A stretch of DNA of 64,000 nt from Chloracidobacterium thermophilum B (GTDB taxonomy: Bacteria > Acidobacteriota > Blastocatellia > Chloracidobacteriales > Chloracidobacteriaceae). This document shows, piece by piece, positions 1 through 17,368 of this stretch (positions are counted from its first letter, which is position 1; each line of letters opens with the position of its first letter). The translations under genes and the position numbers were made by a program. The notes under the pieces are model-generated. The model saw nothing but the letters and a program-made list of their open reading frames with translations, had not been told where the DNA came from and did not search any database. Where the stretch lies: assembly GCF_000226295.1 (NCBI RefSeq), contig NC_016025.1:1-64000 (forward strand). The letters run 5' to 3'.

Positions 1-801
1 ATGGTGGGGCTGATGCGCGTGGCAATTTTCAACCAGTCGGGTGGGGTGGGAAAAACGTCGCTGACGCGCGACCTGGGCTATGAACTGGCCACACGCGGTC
101 AGCGGGTGCTCGTCATTGACGCCGACCCGCAGGGAACGCTCGGCAGCTTTCTGGGGATGGAACCGGCGGCGCGCCCCCGCGAGGAGACATTCTGGGCCGC
201 CGTCTGCGACGGCGCAGAAGCCGCTCCGCGCCTGTGGCCGACGGAGTTTGACCTGACCATCGGACTGGCCAACCGGTTTCTCGTGGGCGACGAGCTGAGC
301 CTGATGCAGCAGAGCGATCCGGCCCGGCTGCTGGCTGTGGTCGAGGCGCACCTGACGGCCTACGACTGGGTGCTGTTTGACTGCCCGCCGAAGATTTCCG
401 AAATCACGCTTCAGATTCTGCTGGCGGCCGATGCCCTGCTGGCCCCCGTCCAGACCGAGGCCAAGTCGGTGGAGAGCTTCGCCGAGGTGCAACTGGAGGT
501 CGTCCGGGCGCAGCGGCGGCGCAAGAACATGCGGCTGCCGCCGCTGCGGGTGCTGGGCGTGGTGCCGACGCTGTACAACCCCCGTCTGGTGCTGCACCGC
601 CACCACTACGCCGAACTCACCGGGCGGATTTGCCCCTCGTTCGGGTTTCACGTCTTCAGTCCCATTCGGGACTATGTGGCTGTCTCCGAAGCCGGTACGC
701 GGCGGCAGCCGCTCAAGTGCTATGCACCCCGGTGTCCGGCGGCGGCCGATGTGGCCGCGCTGGCGACGGCGGTGCTCCAGATGTCATCTGACCACGGGTG
801 A
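1..801 (+). CDS. parA: ParA-family chromosome/plasmid partition ATPase
   Basis: A 266-residue P-loop ATPase of the ParA/Soj/MinD type, which positions replicons during segregation with ParB. The N-terminus has a deviant Walker A motif, SGGVGKTS, at residues 13-20. The usual upstream signature lysine (KGGxGKT) is replaced by serine, a variant known in some plasmid and cyanobacterial ParA proteins. Walker A' (DADPQG, about residues 40-45) and Walker B (VLFDCPP, about 124-130) are intact. The ATG at 1 is the first base of the window. The ATG at 13 (MRVAIFNQ) fits the family start better, so the first four residues may be spurious. The stop is 4 bases before the parB start, so the two are almost certainly co-transcribed. 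Family identity is secure; which replicon it serves is inferred. Confidence 0.9.
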   Translation: MVGLMRVAIFNQSGGVGKTSLTRDLGYELATRGQRVLVIDADPQGTLGSFLGMEPAARPREETFWAAVCDGAEAAPRLWPTEFDLTIGLANRFLVGDELSLMQQSDPARLLAVVEAHLTAYDWVLFDCPPKISEITLQILLAADALLAPVQTEAKSVESFAEVQLEVVRAQRRRKNMRLPPLRVLGVVPTLYNPRLVLHRHHYAELTGRICPSFGFHVFSPIRDYVAVSEAGTRRQPLKCYAPRCPAAADVAALATAVLQMSSDHG

Positions 802-805
802 GGTT

Positions 806-1708
806 ATGTCCAAAAGCAAGCGATTTGCCACAAGTACGACCCTTTCGCCCGCCCGCCTGTCGGCGCTGGCCGACCACGTGGCGGCTGAACTGGGGGCGGA
901 GCCGGCGGCCCGGGTGCTGGACGTGCCGCTCGACGCGCTGCGGGAAAATCCCTACCAGCCACGGCGTACCTTCGATGCCGACGCCCTGCGCGACCTGACG
1001 GCTTCAATACAGCAGCACGGGATTTTGCAGCCGCTCATCGGGCGGCGCGAAGCCGATGGGCGGGTGACGGTCATTGCCGGCCACCGGCGCTGGCAGGCGG
1101 CCAGAGCGGCCGGGCTGTCGGCGGTGCCCGTCGTGCTGCGGTCGGAAGTCTCGGATGCCGACCTGCAGGTGCTGGCGCTCATCGAGAACCTTCAGCGGGA
1201 AGACCTCCACGCCGTGGAAAAGGCACGCGCACTGGGGGCGGTGGCGCGGCGGTTTCCGACCCAGGCGCAGGCGGCGCAGGCGCTGGGGATGAAGCGGTCG
1301 GCGCTGGCGATGTGGCTGCGCGTGCTGGAGCTGGACGCCGCCGTGCTGGAAGTCTGCGCGACGATTCCCCAGTGTTCGCTGCGGATGCTGCTCGATCTGC
1401 TGGCATTGGCTCCGGCGCGGCGGCTGGCCGCCGCCAGGCGGCTGGCCCTGGGGCCGTCCGCCGGGCCGGCCCCGGAAGCCGGACGCGCCCCCGCCCGCGA
1501 GGGAGGACAACCGGCGGCCGCACCGACCCGGAAGGCGGAAGCGCCGGCCGGGGCGGCGGTCTTCCGGTTTGCCTACCGCCTGCCGGACAAGCCCGCCACG
1601 CTGCGGGTGACGGTGACGACGACGGCCCGCCGGGCGGTGACAACGGCGGCCGAGGTGCGGGCGGCCCTTCAGGCGGCGCTCGACCGGCTGGCCGCCGGGG
1701 AGGCGTGA
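806..1708 (+). CDS. parB: ParB-family partition protein
   Basis: A 300-residue ParB/Spo0J-type DNA-binding protein that loads at parS and stimulates ParA. The N-terminal CTPase/ParB domain carries ENPYQPRR (about 47-54), the GHRRW box II (92-96; GERRxR in most relatives) and ENLQREDL (127-134). A helix-turn-helix lies around 153-173. A low-complexity Ala/Pro/Arg linker (about 215-250) leads to a short C-terminal domain, presumably for dimerisation, that does not look like a standard ParB tail. The ATG at 806 follows the parA stop closely; a longer in-frame extension back into parA is a shadow reading frame. The C-terminal divergence suggests a replicon-specific partition system rather than the canonical chromosomal Spo0J. 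That last point is inference. Confidence 0.9.
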   Translation: MSKSKRFATSTTLSPARLSALADHVAAELGAEPAARVLDVPLDALRENPYQPRRTFDADALRDLTASIQQHGILQPLIGRREADGRVTVIAGHRRWQAARAAGLSAVPVVLRSEVSDADLQVLALIENLQREDLHAVEKARALGAVARRFPTQAQAAQALGMKRSALAMWLRVLELDAAVLEVCATIPQCSLRMLLDLLALAPARRLAAARRLALGPSAGPAPEAGRAPAREGGQPAAAPTRKAEAPAGAAVFRFAYRLPDKPATLRVTVTTTARRAVTTAAEVRAALQAALDRLAAGEA

Positions 1709-1719
1709 CCGGCGGGTGC

Positions 1720-1735
1720 TGTCAACGCGTTGACA
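1720..1735. promoter_or_regulatory. Candidate parS centromere (16-bp perfect palindrome)
   Basis: TGTCAACGCGTTGACA is a perfect 16-bp inverted repeat 11 bases after the parB stop. Length, perfect symmetry and position match parS sites of ParABS systems, although the sequence differs from the Bacillus-type TGTTTCACGTGAAACA. No second copy was noticed in the window, but it was not searched exhaustively. The function is inferred from position and symmetry only. Confidence 0.5.
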
Positions 1736-1834
1736 ACGCTGCAAATTGTTGCTGGCAAAGCCTTTGAGATGCATTAGCCGGGGTGCGGCGGGCGTCGCCC
1801 CCGGCCGGGCCGCGGATGTTCCGATAATGCCTGA

Positions 1835-4800
1835 CTAGAAGTTAAACCGCAGGCTCAGGATGACGCGCCGGTTGCCGGCGTCCACCGGTTCGCCCCCACC
1901 GAACCGGCCGCCAAAGAAGCCGGCCGTGTTCGTGGACTGCCCGAAGAAAGGCGACGCCAGGTTGCCCACCGGCGGCCCCGGATTGACACGGTTGAGCAGG
2001 TTCTGCACCTGGACGCTGAAGGTCAGGCTGAAACGCCGGTCAGAGCCACTGCCGCCGCCGAAGCCCCCAAAACCACCGAAACCACCAAAACCGCCAAAGC
2101 CGCCGCCCCCACCGCCGCGCCGGCCGCCACCCCGACTGCCGCCGGCAGCGCTGGCATCCGGGCCGCCCTCACGCTTGGGGCCGAACCCGAAGGTTTTGGC
2201 CAGCCGCAGGTTGATGATGAAAAAGCCGGGCCCCTGGGCAAAGTTGCGCGGAATGAGGCGCTGCCCCGGCAACGGCTCGGTGTCAAAAGTGCCGAACCGG
2301 GTTGTGACCACGCTGGGACGGGTCAGGTCGGTGGCAAAGGCCGGCCGGTCGTTGAAGACCGTATCGCCGTTGAGATCGCGCCCGACGGTGATGTTGAACG
2401 GTGCACCGCTGCGGGCAATGACAAACGGCGACAGCGTGATGCCGAACGGCAGGTTGAAGTTGGAGAACATAAACAGGTTGTGCCGGATGTCGAGCGAGGA
2501 GCGCCCGAACTCGGCGCGCAGGTCGTAGGGGTCAGCCGGCTGGATAAAGGCCCCGTCCGTGTCGCTTTCCGCCTTCGAGAGCCGGTAGAAAGCGCCCAGC
2601 GAGAAGCGGCTGTTGAAGCCCGTCCGGACGCCGATGACAAGCTGGTGCTGGATGAGCTTGCCTGTGGATTCCGTCTCAAACACATTGCCAATCGGCCCCA
2701 GCGGAAACACGCCGCTCCCTGGCTGGCGCGGGTTGAACGTCCCCGGCAGCGGCGCGTTGACGTTGCGCGTCCGCAGGGCGTGCAGCGTACGGTTGAAAAT
2801 GTAGTTGACCGAGGCCACGACGCCCTTGGGCAACTGCCGCTCGATGCCGATGTTGGACTGGATGGAATAGGGCGCCTGAATGGCGTTGTTCAGCCGCCGG
2901 ATGTTCTGGGCGCGCCGGAAGGGTGCCAGCAACTCCGCCGGCGGAATGGCCGGAAACAGGTCGAGCAGTGCCGGATCGGCAACGATGAACTGCTGCTGGG
3001 TCTGGCCGTCGAAGCGCCGGGCCTGCAGCGTCAGCGATTCGTCAATCCGGTTGTAGAACACTCCTGCCCCGAAGCGCAGCACGGTTCTGGTCTGTCCGCC
3101 GTTGCGCCCGTCGAGCCCCCAGGCCAGCCCGACGCGCGGCGCAAAGTTGAAGTTGCTCGCAATGTTGGTCTGGTTTTCGTACCGCAGCCCGTAGCTCAGC
3201 GTCAGGTTCGGGCGCACTTTCCAGTCGTCCTGGGCAAACACTCCCACATCGTGCTGCCCCACCGTGGCGAGCGGGTTGCCAGCCGACAGCGTAAGCTGCG
3301 TGGCTCCGCCGCCAAGGGCGCGAATCTGCGCCGGCGGCAGGCCGAGCCGTTGGCCGAGCAGCGTCCGGCGGTAGCGTTCGAGGCTGGTGATCTGCACGAC
3401 CGAACCGGGAACGGGCTGGTTGTTGGCATCGAGTTCCGGAGCGACACCGCCGGCAAAAATGTACGTCCCGCCGAAGTTGTTGGGCGAGATGTCCTCCGTG
3501 CGGATGTAGCGGTAGCGTCCGCCGAACTTGATCGTGTGATCGCCCACGGTCCAGGTGGTGAAGTTGTTGACCTCAAAGCGGTTGGTGCTGGAACGCGCGT
3601 TACCGGTCTGGGCGCCGCCGCCAATGAACGCCCCCTGAACGTTGATGGCCGGGGTGTCCAGCGCCGGGGTCGTGGCCAGGGTCGTCCGCACGAACTGAAA
3701 GCGCGTCTCGTTGACGGCGGAAGGTGACAGAATCGCCGTTTCGGTCAGTTGCAGCCGGTGGTCGCGCAGTTCGTTGGACAGCGCCTGCTCCGGCAGGCTG
3801 AAGGAAGACAACCCGCCGTTGCTGATGCGGCTGCTGTTGAAGCTGTAGCGGCCAACGAGCGTGTGCTTTTCACTCAACTGCACGTCAAAGCGCGGTGTGA
3901 TCTCCCACTGCCGCCGGGGGACGACGACGGCGCGCGCAAAGCTCGTCGGGTTGAGATTGGCGTCGAGGATGGTGGCATTGAGGTTGGCGTTGTCATCCGT
4001 TTCCCGGCGCTCGGCATCCAGGGCAAACGACGCCTTGCCTTTTTTGAGCGGGCCGCCGAGGTTGAGTCCATACTGCCGCTGCTGGAAGGACGCGCGGCGC
4101 GGGGTGAACGGATTGCGGGAGTTGAAGATGGCATCTCCGGCGTTGAAAAACGCCGAGCCACGGAAGCTGTCGCTGCCCGGCTTGGTCAGGATTTCGATCC
4201 GCCCGAAGCCAATCTGGTCGAACTCGGCGGCAAAGGGGTTGGCGTTGATGCGGATTTCCCGGATGGCGTTCTTCGAGGGAAGCCGTCCGCCGGAAAAGCC
4301 ATCCACGAAAATCTGCCCGCCGTTGGGGCCGGCGGAAGGTCCGGCCAGGGCCTGCAGGGCGCTTTGCAGGTCATCGGGGTCATCGGGCAGGGCTTCGAGG
4401 TCCTTGCCGCGCAGCACGATGGCCCCGGCATTGTTGTCCGGGGCCGTCGAAACGGGCGCTTCGGAGTTGACCTGCACCTGTTCGGCCACCTCGATGGCCA
4501 GCTTGATGGTGACGTTTTCCCGCCGCCCCGGCGCAATCGTCACCGTGATGTCCTCGTAGGGCTTGAAGCCTTCCATTTCCACATGCAGCGTGTAGGTGCC
4601 GGGCGGCAGGTTGGCAAGGGTGAAGCTCCCCAGTTCGTCGCTGGTGGCGGACAGGCGTTTGCCGGCGGCGTCGGTCAGGGTGACGTTGGCGCCGCCGATG
4701 ACGGCGCCGGTTTCGTCCGTCACCTGCCCCCGCAAGGCCCCCTTGCTCTGGCTGGGTCCGGAGGTTGTGCGGCGTTCCTGGGCCGGCGTGGGCGTGATGG

Positions 4801-4894
4801 TTGCCGCCATCCAGCCGGCGCCCAGCGCCAGAAAGCATCCCAAGGTTTGCCAGGTCGTCAGCGTTTTCATCTTGGTGTGTTTCTTTTCCTTCAT
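1835..4894 (-). CDS. Oar-like TonB-dependent outer-membrane receptor
   Basis: A 1019-residue secreted protein. It has an N-terminal signal peptide ending about TPAQ, then a carboxypeptidase-regulatory-like (CarboxypepD_reg) beta-sandwich (about 50-135; GQVTDETGAVIGGANVTL). A plug region follows (LPDDPDDLQSALQALAG; IFVDGFSG), then a long beta-barrel with repeated aromatic-terminated strands and a C-terminal RVILSLRFNF. This is the acidobacterial Oar/TonB-dependent-transporter architecture; the substrate cannot be read from sequence. A Gly/Arg/Phe-rich insert lies near residues 890-940 in a predicted surface loop. The start at 4894 has a weak ribosome site; an in-frame ATG at 4870 (MKTLTTWQ) is a good alternative. 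It lies upstream of, and on the same strand as, nothing obviously related. Confidence 0.8.
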   Translation of the reverse strand: MKEKKHTKMKTLTTWQTLGCFLALGAGWMAATITPTPAQERRTTSGPSQSKGALRGQVTDETGAVIGGANVTLTDAAGKRLSATSDELGSFTLANLPPGTYTLHVEMEGFKPYEDITVTIAPGRRENVTIKLAIEVAEQVQVNSEAPVSTAPDNNAGAIVLRGKDLEALPDDPDDLQSALQALAGPSAGPNGGQIFVDGFSGGRLPSKNAIREIRINANPFAAEFDQIGFGRIEILTKPGSDSFRGSAFFNAGDAIFNSRNPFTPRRASFQQRQYGLNLGGPLKKGKASFALDAERRETDDNANLNATILDANLNPTSFARAVVVPRRQWEITPRFDVQLSEKHTLVGRYSFNSSRISNGGLSSFSLPEQALSNELRDHRLQLTETAILSPSAVNETRFQFVRTTLATTPALDTPAINVQGAFIGGGAQTGNARSSTNRFEVNNFTTWTVGDHTIKFGGRYRYIRTEDISPNNFGGTYIFAGGVAPELDANNQPVPGSVVQITSLERYRRTLLGQRLGLPPAQIRALGGGATQLTLSAGNPLATVGQHDVGVFAQDDWKVRPNLTLSYGLRYENQTNIASNFNFAPRVGLAWGLDGRNGGQTRTVLRFGAGVFYNRIDESLTLQARRFDGQTQQQFIVADPALLDLFPAIPPAELLAPFRRAQNIRRLNNAIQAPYSIQSNIGIERQLPKGVVASVNYIFNRTLHALRTRNVNAPLPGTFNPRQPGSGVFPLGPIGNVFETESTGKLIQHQLVIGVRTGFNSRFSLGAFYRLSKAESDTDGAFIQPADPYDLRAEFGRSSLDIRHNLFMFSNFNLPFGITLSPFVIARSGAPFNITVGRDLNGDTVFNDRPAFATDLTRPSVVTTRFGTFDTEPLPGQRLIPRNFAQGPGFFIINLRLAKTFGFGPKREGGPDASAAGGSRGGGRRGGGGGGFGGFGGFGGFGGFGGGSGSDRRFSLTFSVQVQNLLNRVNPGPPVGNLASPFFGQSTNTAGFFGGRFGGGEPVDAGNRRVILSLRFNF
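2060..2104. repeat. 9-bp tandem repeat encoding (Gly-Gly-Phe)n
   Basis: Five near-identical 9-bp units encode consecutive Gly-Gly-Phe triplets in the minus-strand receptor gene. All changes are multiples of three, so copy-number change would alter loop length without breaking the frame. It is flanked by further Gly/Arg-rich codons (to about 2150). Confidence 0.75.
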
Positions 4895-5008
4895 TCTGCG
4901 TTCAGGTTGCTTTTGGGCAGGTTGCTTTTGGGTTCGTGCCGGGCTCTCGTCTGGTCAGGTCCGTCGTGGCGGCACTGTGTTCAGGGGGTGTGTTCCGGGA
5001 AAACCTTT

Positions 5009-6184
5009 TCAGGGCAGTCCGATGCCGAGTTCCAGTCCGCCAAAGCCACCACCCCCGACGCCAGCAGCGCCGCCAGCCTGCCGGGCAAACCGGGCAAAGA
5101 GGGTGTCGAGTCCCTTGACGACGGTAATTGCCGTCACGCGGTTGGGCGTAGCGCCTTCGGTGGTCAGGACCAGCAGTTTGGTCTCCGGCTTGAGTTCGCT
5201 CAGTTGCAGTGGGGGCAGGAACTCGATGAGCGCCGCCGGGTCGAATCCACCGGCCATGAAACGCCTGCCTCCCGGGCCGCCCACGCCGCCGGGGCGCGGC
5301 CCTTCACCAGTTGGCGGCGCGTCCGGCGGGCCTCCCGGGCGCTGGCCACCAGGAGGCCCGAAGAACCCGCCCTGTTCGGGCACCTGTTTGAGGCTGGAAT
5401 CCGGCGTGATGCGCAGGGTCAGCGTCGCGCCGCTGTCATCCTTGGCGATAATTTCCTTGCTTTCGGCATTCACGCTCACAACCGTCACAGAGAGCGTTTT
5501 GAACGTCCCGAAAACAACCTGTTCGGCTTCATAGCTCGTGCCGTCCGCGTTGCGCTTGCCGAGCGCCCGCACCTGGTCGCCGACGCGGATGGCTTCAAGC
5601 CGACTCGGTTGCGCATCGCTGAACTTCACGGAGTCCGGCGCATAGCGGCGAAAGGTCGTTTTGTCGTTCGTCACAATGGTCAGCTCTTTGAGACCTTCGC
5701 GGGTACGCTGACTGACGGTGATGGTGCGTTTTGCAGGGTCAACGGCCGTGACCTTGCCGAATGTCCCCCGCTCGCGCCACGCCGCCCGCTCGATTTCCTG
5801 CTTTTTGGCGATGTCGCCCTTGCTCATGACAATCATGAGCGTGATTGGTGCCACACTGCCCGTTGGCGTCAGGCGCTTTTTGGCTGTGACGCGGTCGCCC
5901 AGCTCAATCTCCGCCAGGGTGATGGGAACGGCGTCCGCCATGGCGGTTTTGCCCAGCGGCAGCCGTTTGAACTGTGATTTGTCGTCGTAGGGAAAAACAA
6001 CGACTTCGCCAGTGTCGCTTTTGACCGTGATGGTTGAGGTTTCAATGTCGAGGTCCGTCACCGTGCCAATGACGGTGACGCTGGCCGGGGCCGGCGCCGG
6101 GGTTTCCTGTCCCCAGATCGTGTGCTGGAGCAGCTCCGGACTGCCTGCCAGACAGCAGGAAATGATGAAGGCTCGGATATACAT
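5009..6184 (-). CDS. Secreted protein with repeated DUF5666-like domains
   Basis: A 391-residue protein with a hydrophobic N-terminus that looks like a signal peptide (IRAFIISCCLAG). Two or three copies of a small beta-barrel repeat follow, each with the pattern GxVTxxDxxxxTITV...F...L..I..GD.V.A (about 45-120, 150-230 and 235-290). This resembles the DUF5666/OB-like periplasmic repeat. A Gly/Pro-rich segment (about 300-330) and a Gly/Ala-rich C-terminus complete it. The ATG at 6184 has GAGG 11 bases upstream; a GTG four codons earlier overlaps that site and is less likely. Function unknown. It is probably transcribed towards the neighbouring receptor gene (115-bp gap), but nothing in the sequence links them functionally. 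Confidence 0.6.
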   Translation of the reverse strand: MYIRAFIISCCLAGSPELLQHTIWGQETPAPAPASVTVIGTVTDLDIETSTITVKSDTGEVVVFPYDDKSQFKRLPLGKTAMADAVPITLAEIELGDRVTAKKRLTPTGSVAPITLMIVMSKGDIAKKQEIERAAWRERGTFGKVTAVDPAKRTITVSQRTREGLKELTIVTNDKTTFRRYAPDSVKFSDAQPSRLEAIRVGDQVRALGKRNADGTSYEAEQVVFGTFKTLSVTVVSVNAESKEIIAKDDSGATLTLRITPDSSLKQVPEQGGFFGPPGGQRPGGPPDAPPTGEGPRPGGVGGPGGRRFMAGGFDPAALIEFLPPLQLSELKPETKLLVLTTEGATPNRVTAITVVKGLDTLFARFARQAGGAAGVGGGGFGGLELGIGLP

Positions 6185-7407
<1,223 letters not shown>

Positions 7408-7435
7408 TGCAACGGTGGTGCCAAGGGCGGGGGCG

Positions 7436-7505
7436 GGTCCCTGACCTGCCCAATCAGAGGAGGCAGGTTCATATCGGTCCAACCGAGGGGACAGGTCAAG
7501 GGACC
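7436..7505. repeat. Imperfect inverted repeat between convergent genes
   Basis: GGTCCCTGACCTG (7436-7448) and CAGGTCAAGGGACC (7492-7505) can pair over 13 bp with a one-base bulge, enclosing a 43-nt loop. It lies between the 3' ends of petH and pyrG. There is no T-run, so it is not a typical intrinsic terminator. It may be a remnant repeat or an mRNA 3'-end structure. Confidence 0.5.
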
Positions 7506-7520
7506 TGACCCTGCGCTGTT

Positions 7521-15016
<7,496 letters not shown>

Positions 15017-15247
15017 GGCACAGACCTCGTTGCGGAGGGATGACGGTCAAGCAGGTCCTGTTGACGTTTGAAAGCCGGCCGGGTTCCCTGGCGAAAAAAA
15101 GATCAAGGAAAGCTCAAACCTCGACGGGTTCAAGGCGGTGGGCGGTGTCGGCTGGTGTCCATAGGCAGACAGTTCCAAACAAAGGTTTCCTGCCTTCCGC
15201 CTTTGTGAGAAACATCAGGGACAAACAGAAAACCGGTAAGTGCTGCG

Positions 15248-17206
15248 ATGTCTTTCGATGTACACCCTGCTGTCGGTCAGAACCGCCTGGAGTGGCGAAA
15301 AAGGTTTCAGTGGCGTGGCTGGACTTTCGTTCTGTATGTTGCATTGACCTTGACCACACAGGGGCAAATGCCAGTCCCTGACCTTGAAACTGCACTGCCT
15401 ATGCCTGTCAAACTCGAACCCATGCCGCCCTGCTCCGGCTATGAAGCCCCGGCCGCAGCCGCGGCCCGTTCGCTCGTGGAAAGTACGGCGGCCGCGCCCA
15501 AAGCCTTTCTGACGCACTGCGAAAAAACCGGCTATGCCGAAACCGGCCATTACGCCGAAACCGTGCGTCTGTGGCAGAAGATGGCAGCCGCCTCGCCGCT
15601 GGCCAAACTGCTGACCATTGGAAAAACGGCCGAAGGACGGCCGCTGTACGTCCTCGTGGCCTCGAAGGACAAAGCCTTCACACCGGCTGCCGCCCAGGCG
15701 ACGGGCAAACCGCTGGTCTTTATCCAGAACGGCATCCATCCCGGCGAAATTTCAGGCAAGGATGCGACCTCAATGCTGCTGCGCGACATCCTCATCACCA
15801 AACGCCATGCAGCGCTGCTCGATTCGGTCATCATCCTCGCCATGCCGGTCTTCAATGCCGATGGGCACGAGCGGTTCAGTCCGTGGCACCGCATCAACCA
15901 GAATGGGCCGCGGGAAATGGGCTTTCGCGCCACGGCCACCCGCCTGAACCTCAACCGCGATTACCTCAAAGCTGATGCACCGGAAATGCGCGCCTGGCTG
16001 CGGTTTTTCACCACCTGGAAGCCGGATTTCTTTGTGGACAACCACGTGACGGACGGCATGGATCATCAGTACGACGTGACGCTCGACATGCCCACCGAGC
16101 AGAACATCTGGCCCTCCGTTGGGGCATGGTCAAAGGAAACCTTCCTGCCCCGGCTCTATGAAAGACTGGAAGCCGATGGCCACATTGTCGGCCCCTATGC
16201 CGAGCCGCGCGATCCATCCGACTGGTCGAAGGGATTTGATGTCGGCGTCATCGAGCCACGGTATTCGACGACCTATGTTGCGCTGTGGCACCGTCCGGCC
16301 CTGCTCGTCGAAACCCACAGCCTCAAGTCGCACCGGACACAGATGTGGGCGCACTACGACATCATGGTGCACACACTGGAACTGGTGGGCGCAGAAGGGC
16401 CACGACTGCGTGCACTCATCTCCACCGCTGAACGGGAAATGGCGCAGCTCGGCGCACGCTATGACCCAAAATCCCCGCTGTTCCTTGCCGGGACGTGGAG
16501 CAGCGCTGGCGAAGCATTTACCTACAAAGGCGTCGCCTGGCATGAGGAAACCAGCGTCGTGACGGGCCAGCCTGTGCGCGTCTATGAAAGCCAGCCGGTG
16601 GACATCCCCACCCGGCTGTTCAGAAAGCTGAAAACCACGGCAGCCGTTCCCGTGCCGCTGGGCTATCTCATCCCGGCGGCCTGGACGGGCATCCTCGATG
16701 TGCTGGCGGCCCACGGCGTTGAAATGCACCGTCTGAAGCAGCCCACGACCGTAACCGGCGAGACCTACCGGTTGACCGAGCCAAAGTGGGCCGCGCGGCC
16801 TTTTGAAGGTCGTGTGATGCTGACCGGTGTTACGGCCAAGCGGGTGCGGGCGACACAGACGTTTCCAGCGGGGACGGTTTATGTACCCATGACGCAGCCG
16901 GCGGCGCGCGTTATTTTCAACTGGCTCGAACCTGAAGGCCCTGACTCCGCCGTACGTTGGGGGTGGTTCAACACCATCTTTGAGCAGAAGGAATACGCGG
17001 CGGATTACGTTTTCGAGCCGATTGCCCGCGAGCTGCTGGCCAGAAACCCGAAACTCAAGGCTGAGTTCGAGCGACGGCTGGCCACAGACGCCGATTTTGC
17101 CGCCAGTCCCCGGGCGCGGTTGCAGTTTCTCTACGAGCAGACACCGTACTACGAAGCCGACAAGGACCGCTATCCAGTGGTGCGCGTCATCGAACCGTTG
17201 CCGTAG
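15248..17206 (+). CDS. Secreted M14-family zinc carboxypeptidase
   Basis: A 652-residue protein with an N-terminal hydrophobic segment (about 27-40) after a basic stretch, consistent with a signal peptide or anchor. The zinc ligands are visible as HPGE in NGIHPGEISG (about 163-172). The third ligand is the His of DNHVTDGMDHQYD (about 262-274). The substrate-binding RLNLNRDY (about 235-242) precedes it. The region after about residue 400 is an M14 C-terminal extension. It matches the large family of peptidase M14 proteins in Acidobacteria and Bacteroidetes. Substrate unknown. The start was chosen as the first ATG in the open frame; the ribosome site is weak and later starts are possible. A hairpin without a T-run (17224-17252) follows the stop. 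Confidence 0.8.
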   Translation: MSFDVHPAVGQNRLEWRKRFQWRGWTFVLYVALTLTTQGQMPVPDLETALPMPVKLEPMPPCSGYEAPAAAAARSLVESTAAAPKAFLTHCEKTGYAETGHYAETVRLWQKMAAASPLAKLLTIGKTAEGRPLYVLVASKDKAFTPAAAQATGKPLVFIQNGIHPGEISGKDATSMLLRDILITKRHAALLDSVIILAMPVFNADGHERFSPWHRINQNGPREMGFRATATRLNLNRDYLKADAPEMRAWLRFFTTWKPDFFVDNHVTDGMDHQYDVTLDMPTEQNIWPSVGAWSKETFLPRLYERLEADGHIVGPYAEPRDPSDWSKGFDVGVIEPRYSTTYVALWHRPALLVETHSLKSHRTQMWAHYDIMVHTLELVGAEGPRLRALISTAEREMAQLGARYDPKSPLFLAGTWSSAGEAFTYKGVAWHEETSVVTGQPVRVYESQPVDIPTRLFRKLKTTAAVPVPLGYLIPAAWTGILDVLAAHGVEMHRLKQPTTVTGETYRLTEPKWAARPFEGRVMLTGVTAKRVRATQTFPAGTVYVPMTQPAARVIFNWLEPEGPDSAVRWGWFNTIFEQKEYAADYVFEPIARELLARNPKLKAEFERRLATDADFAASPRARLQFLYEQTPYYEADKDRYPVVRVIEPLP

Positions 17207-17223
17207 TTGCCGGTTGGGTTCGG

Positions 17224-17252
17224 GTGGGACGGGCTGGTAGTGCCCGACCCAC
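17224..17252 (+). repeat. Hairpin downstream of the M14 peptidase
   Basis: GTGGGACGGGC and GCCCGACCCAC form an 11-bp stem with one central A-A mismatch and a 7-nt loop, 18 bases after the stop codon. It is not followed by a T-run, so it is probably an mRNA 3' structure rather than a strict intrinsic terminator. Confidence 0.5.
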
Positions 17253-17281
17253 CGGGGACGAAGCAAAGAAACGAGATCGGG

Positions 17282-17312
17282 CAAAAAAGAAGCGCGCCGA
17301 CCGAGGGCGCGC
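17282..17312 (-). terminator. Rho-independent terminator of the small-protein operon
   Basis: Read on the minus strand, GCGCGCC-CTCGGTC-GGCGCGC forms a perfect 7-bp GC stem with a 7-nt loop. It is followed at once by TTCTTTTTTG. It lies 57 bases past the stop of the last minus-strand gene, ending the TPR/small-protein transcript. Confidence 0.85.
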
Positions 17313-17368
17313 CGCGTTCTGCTATGTGGTGGGACTGCCGACAGAGAACCAGCAGTGGGCTGCCAAAA

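Noticed and set aside
2480-3727. Long open frame antisense to the first TonB-dependent receptor (also 3749-5977)
   Set aside because: Codon pattern and composition (Arg/Gly/Gln-rich, no motifs) are those of a shadow frame opposite a GC-rich gene with clear receptor domains.
7436-7505. Intrinsic bidirectional terminator between petH and pyrG
   Set aside because: The loop is 43 nt and there is no T-run on either side.
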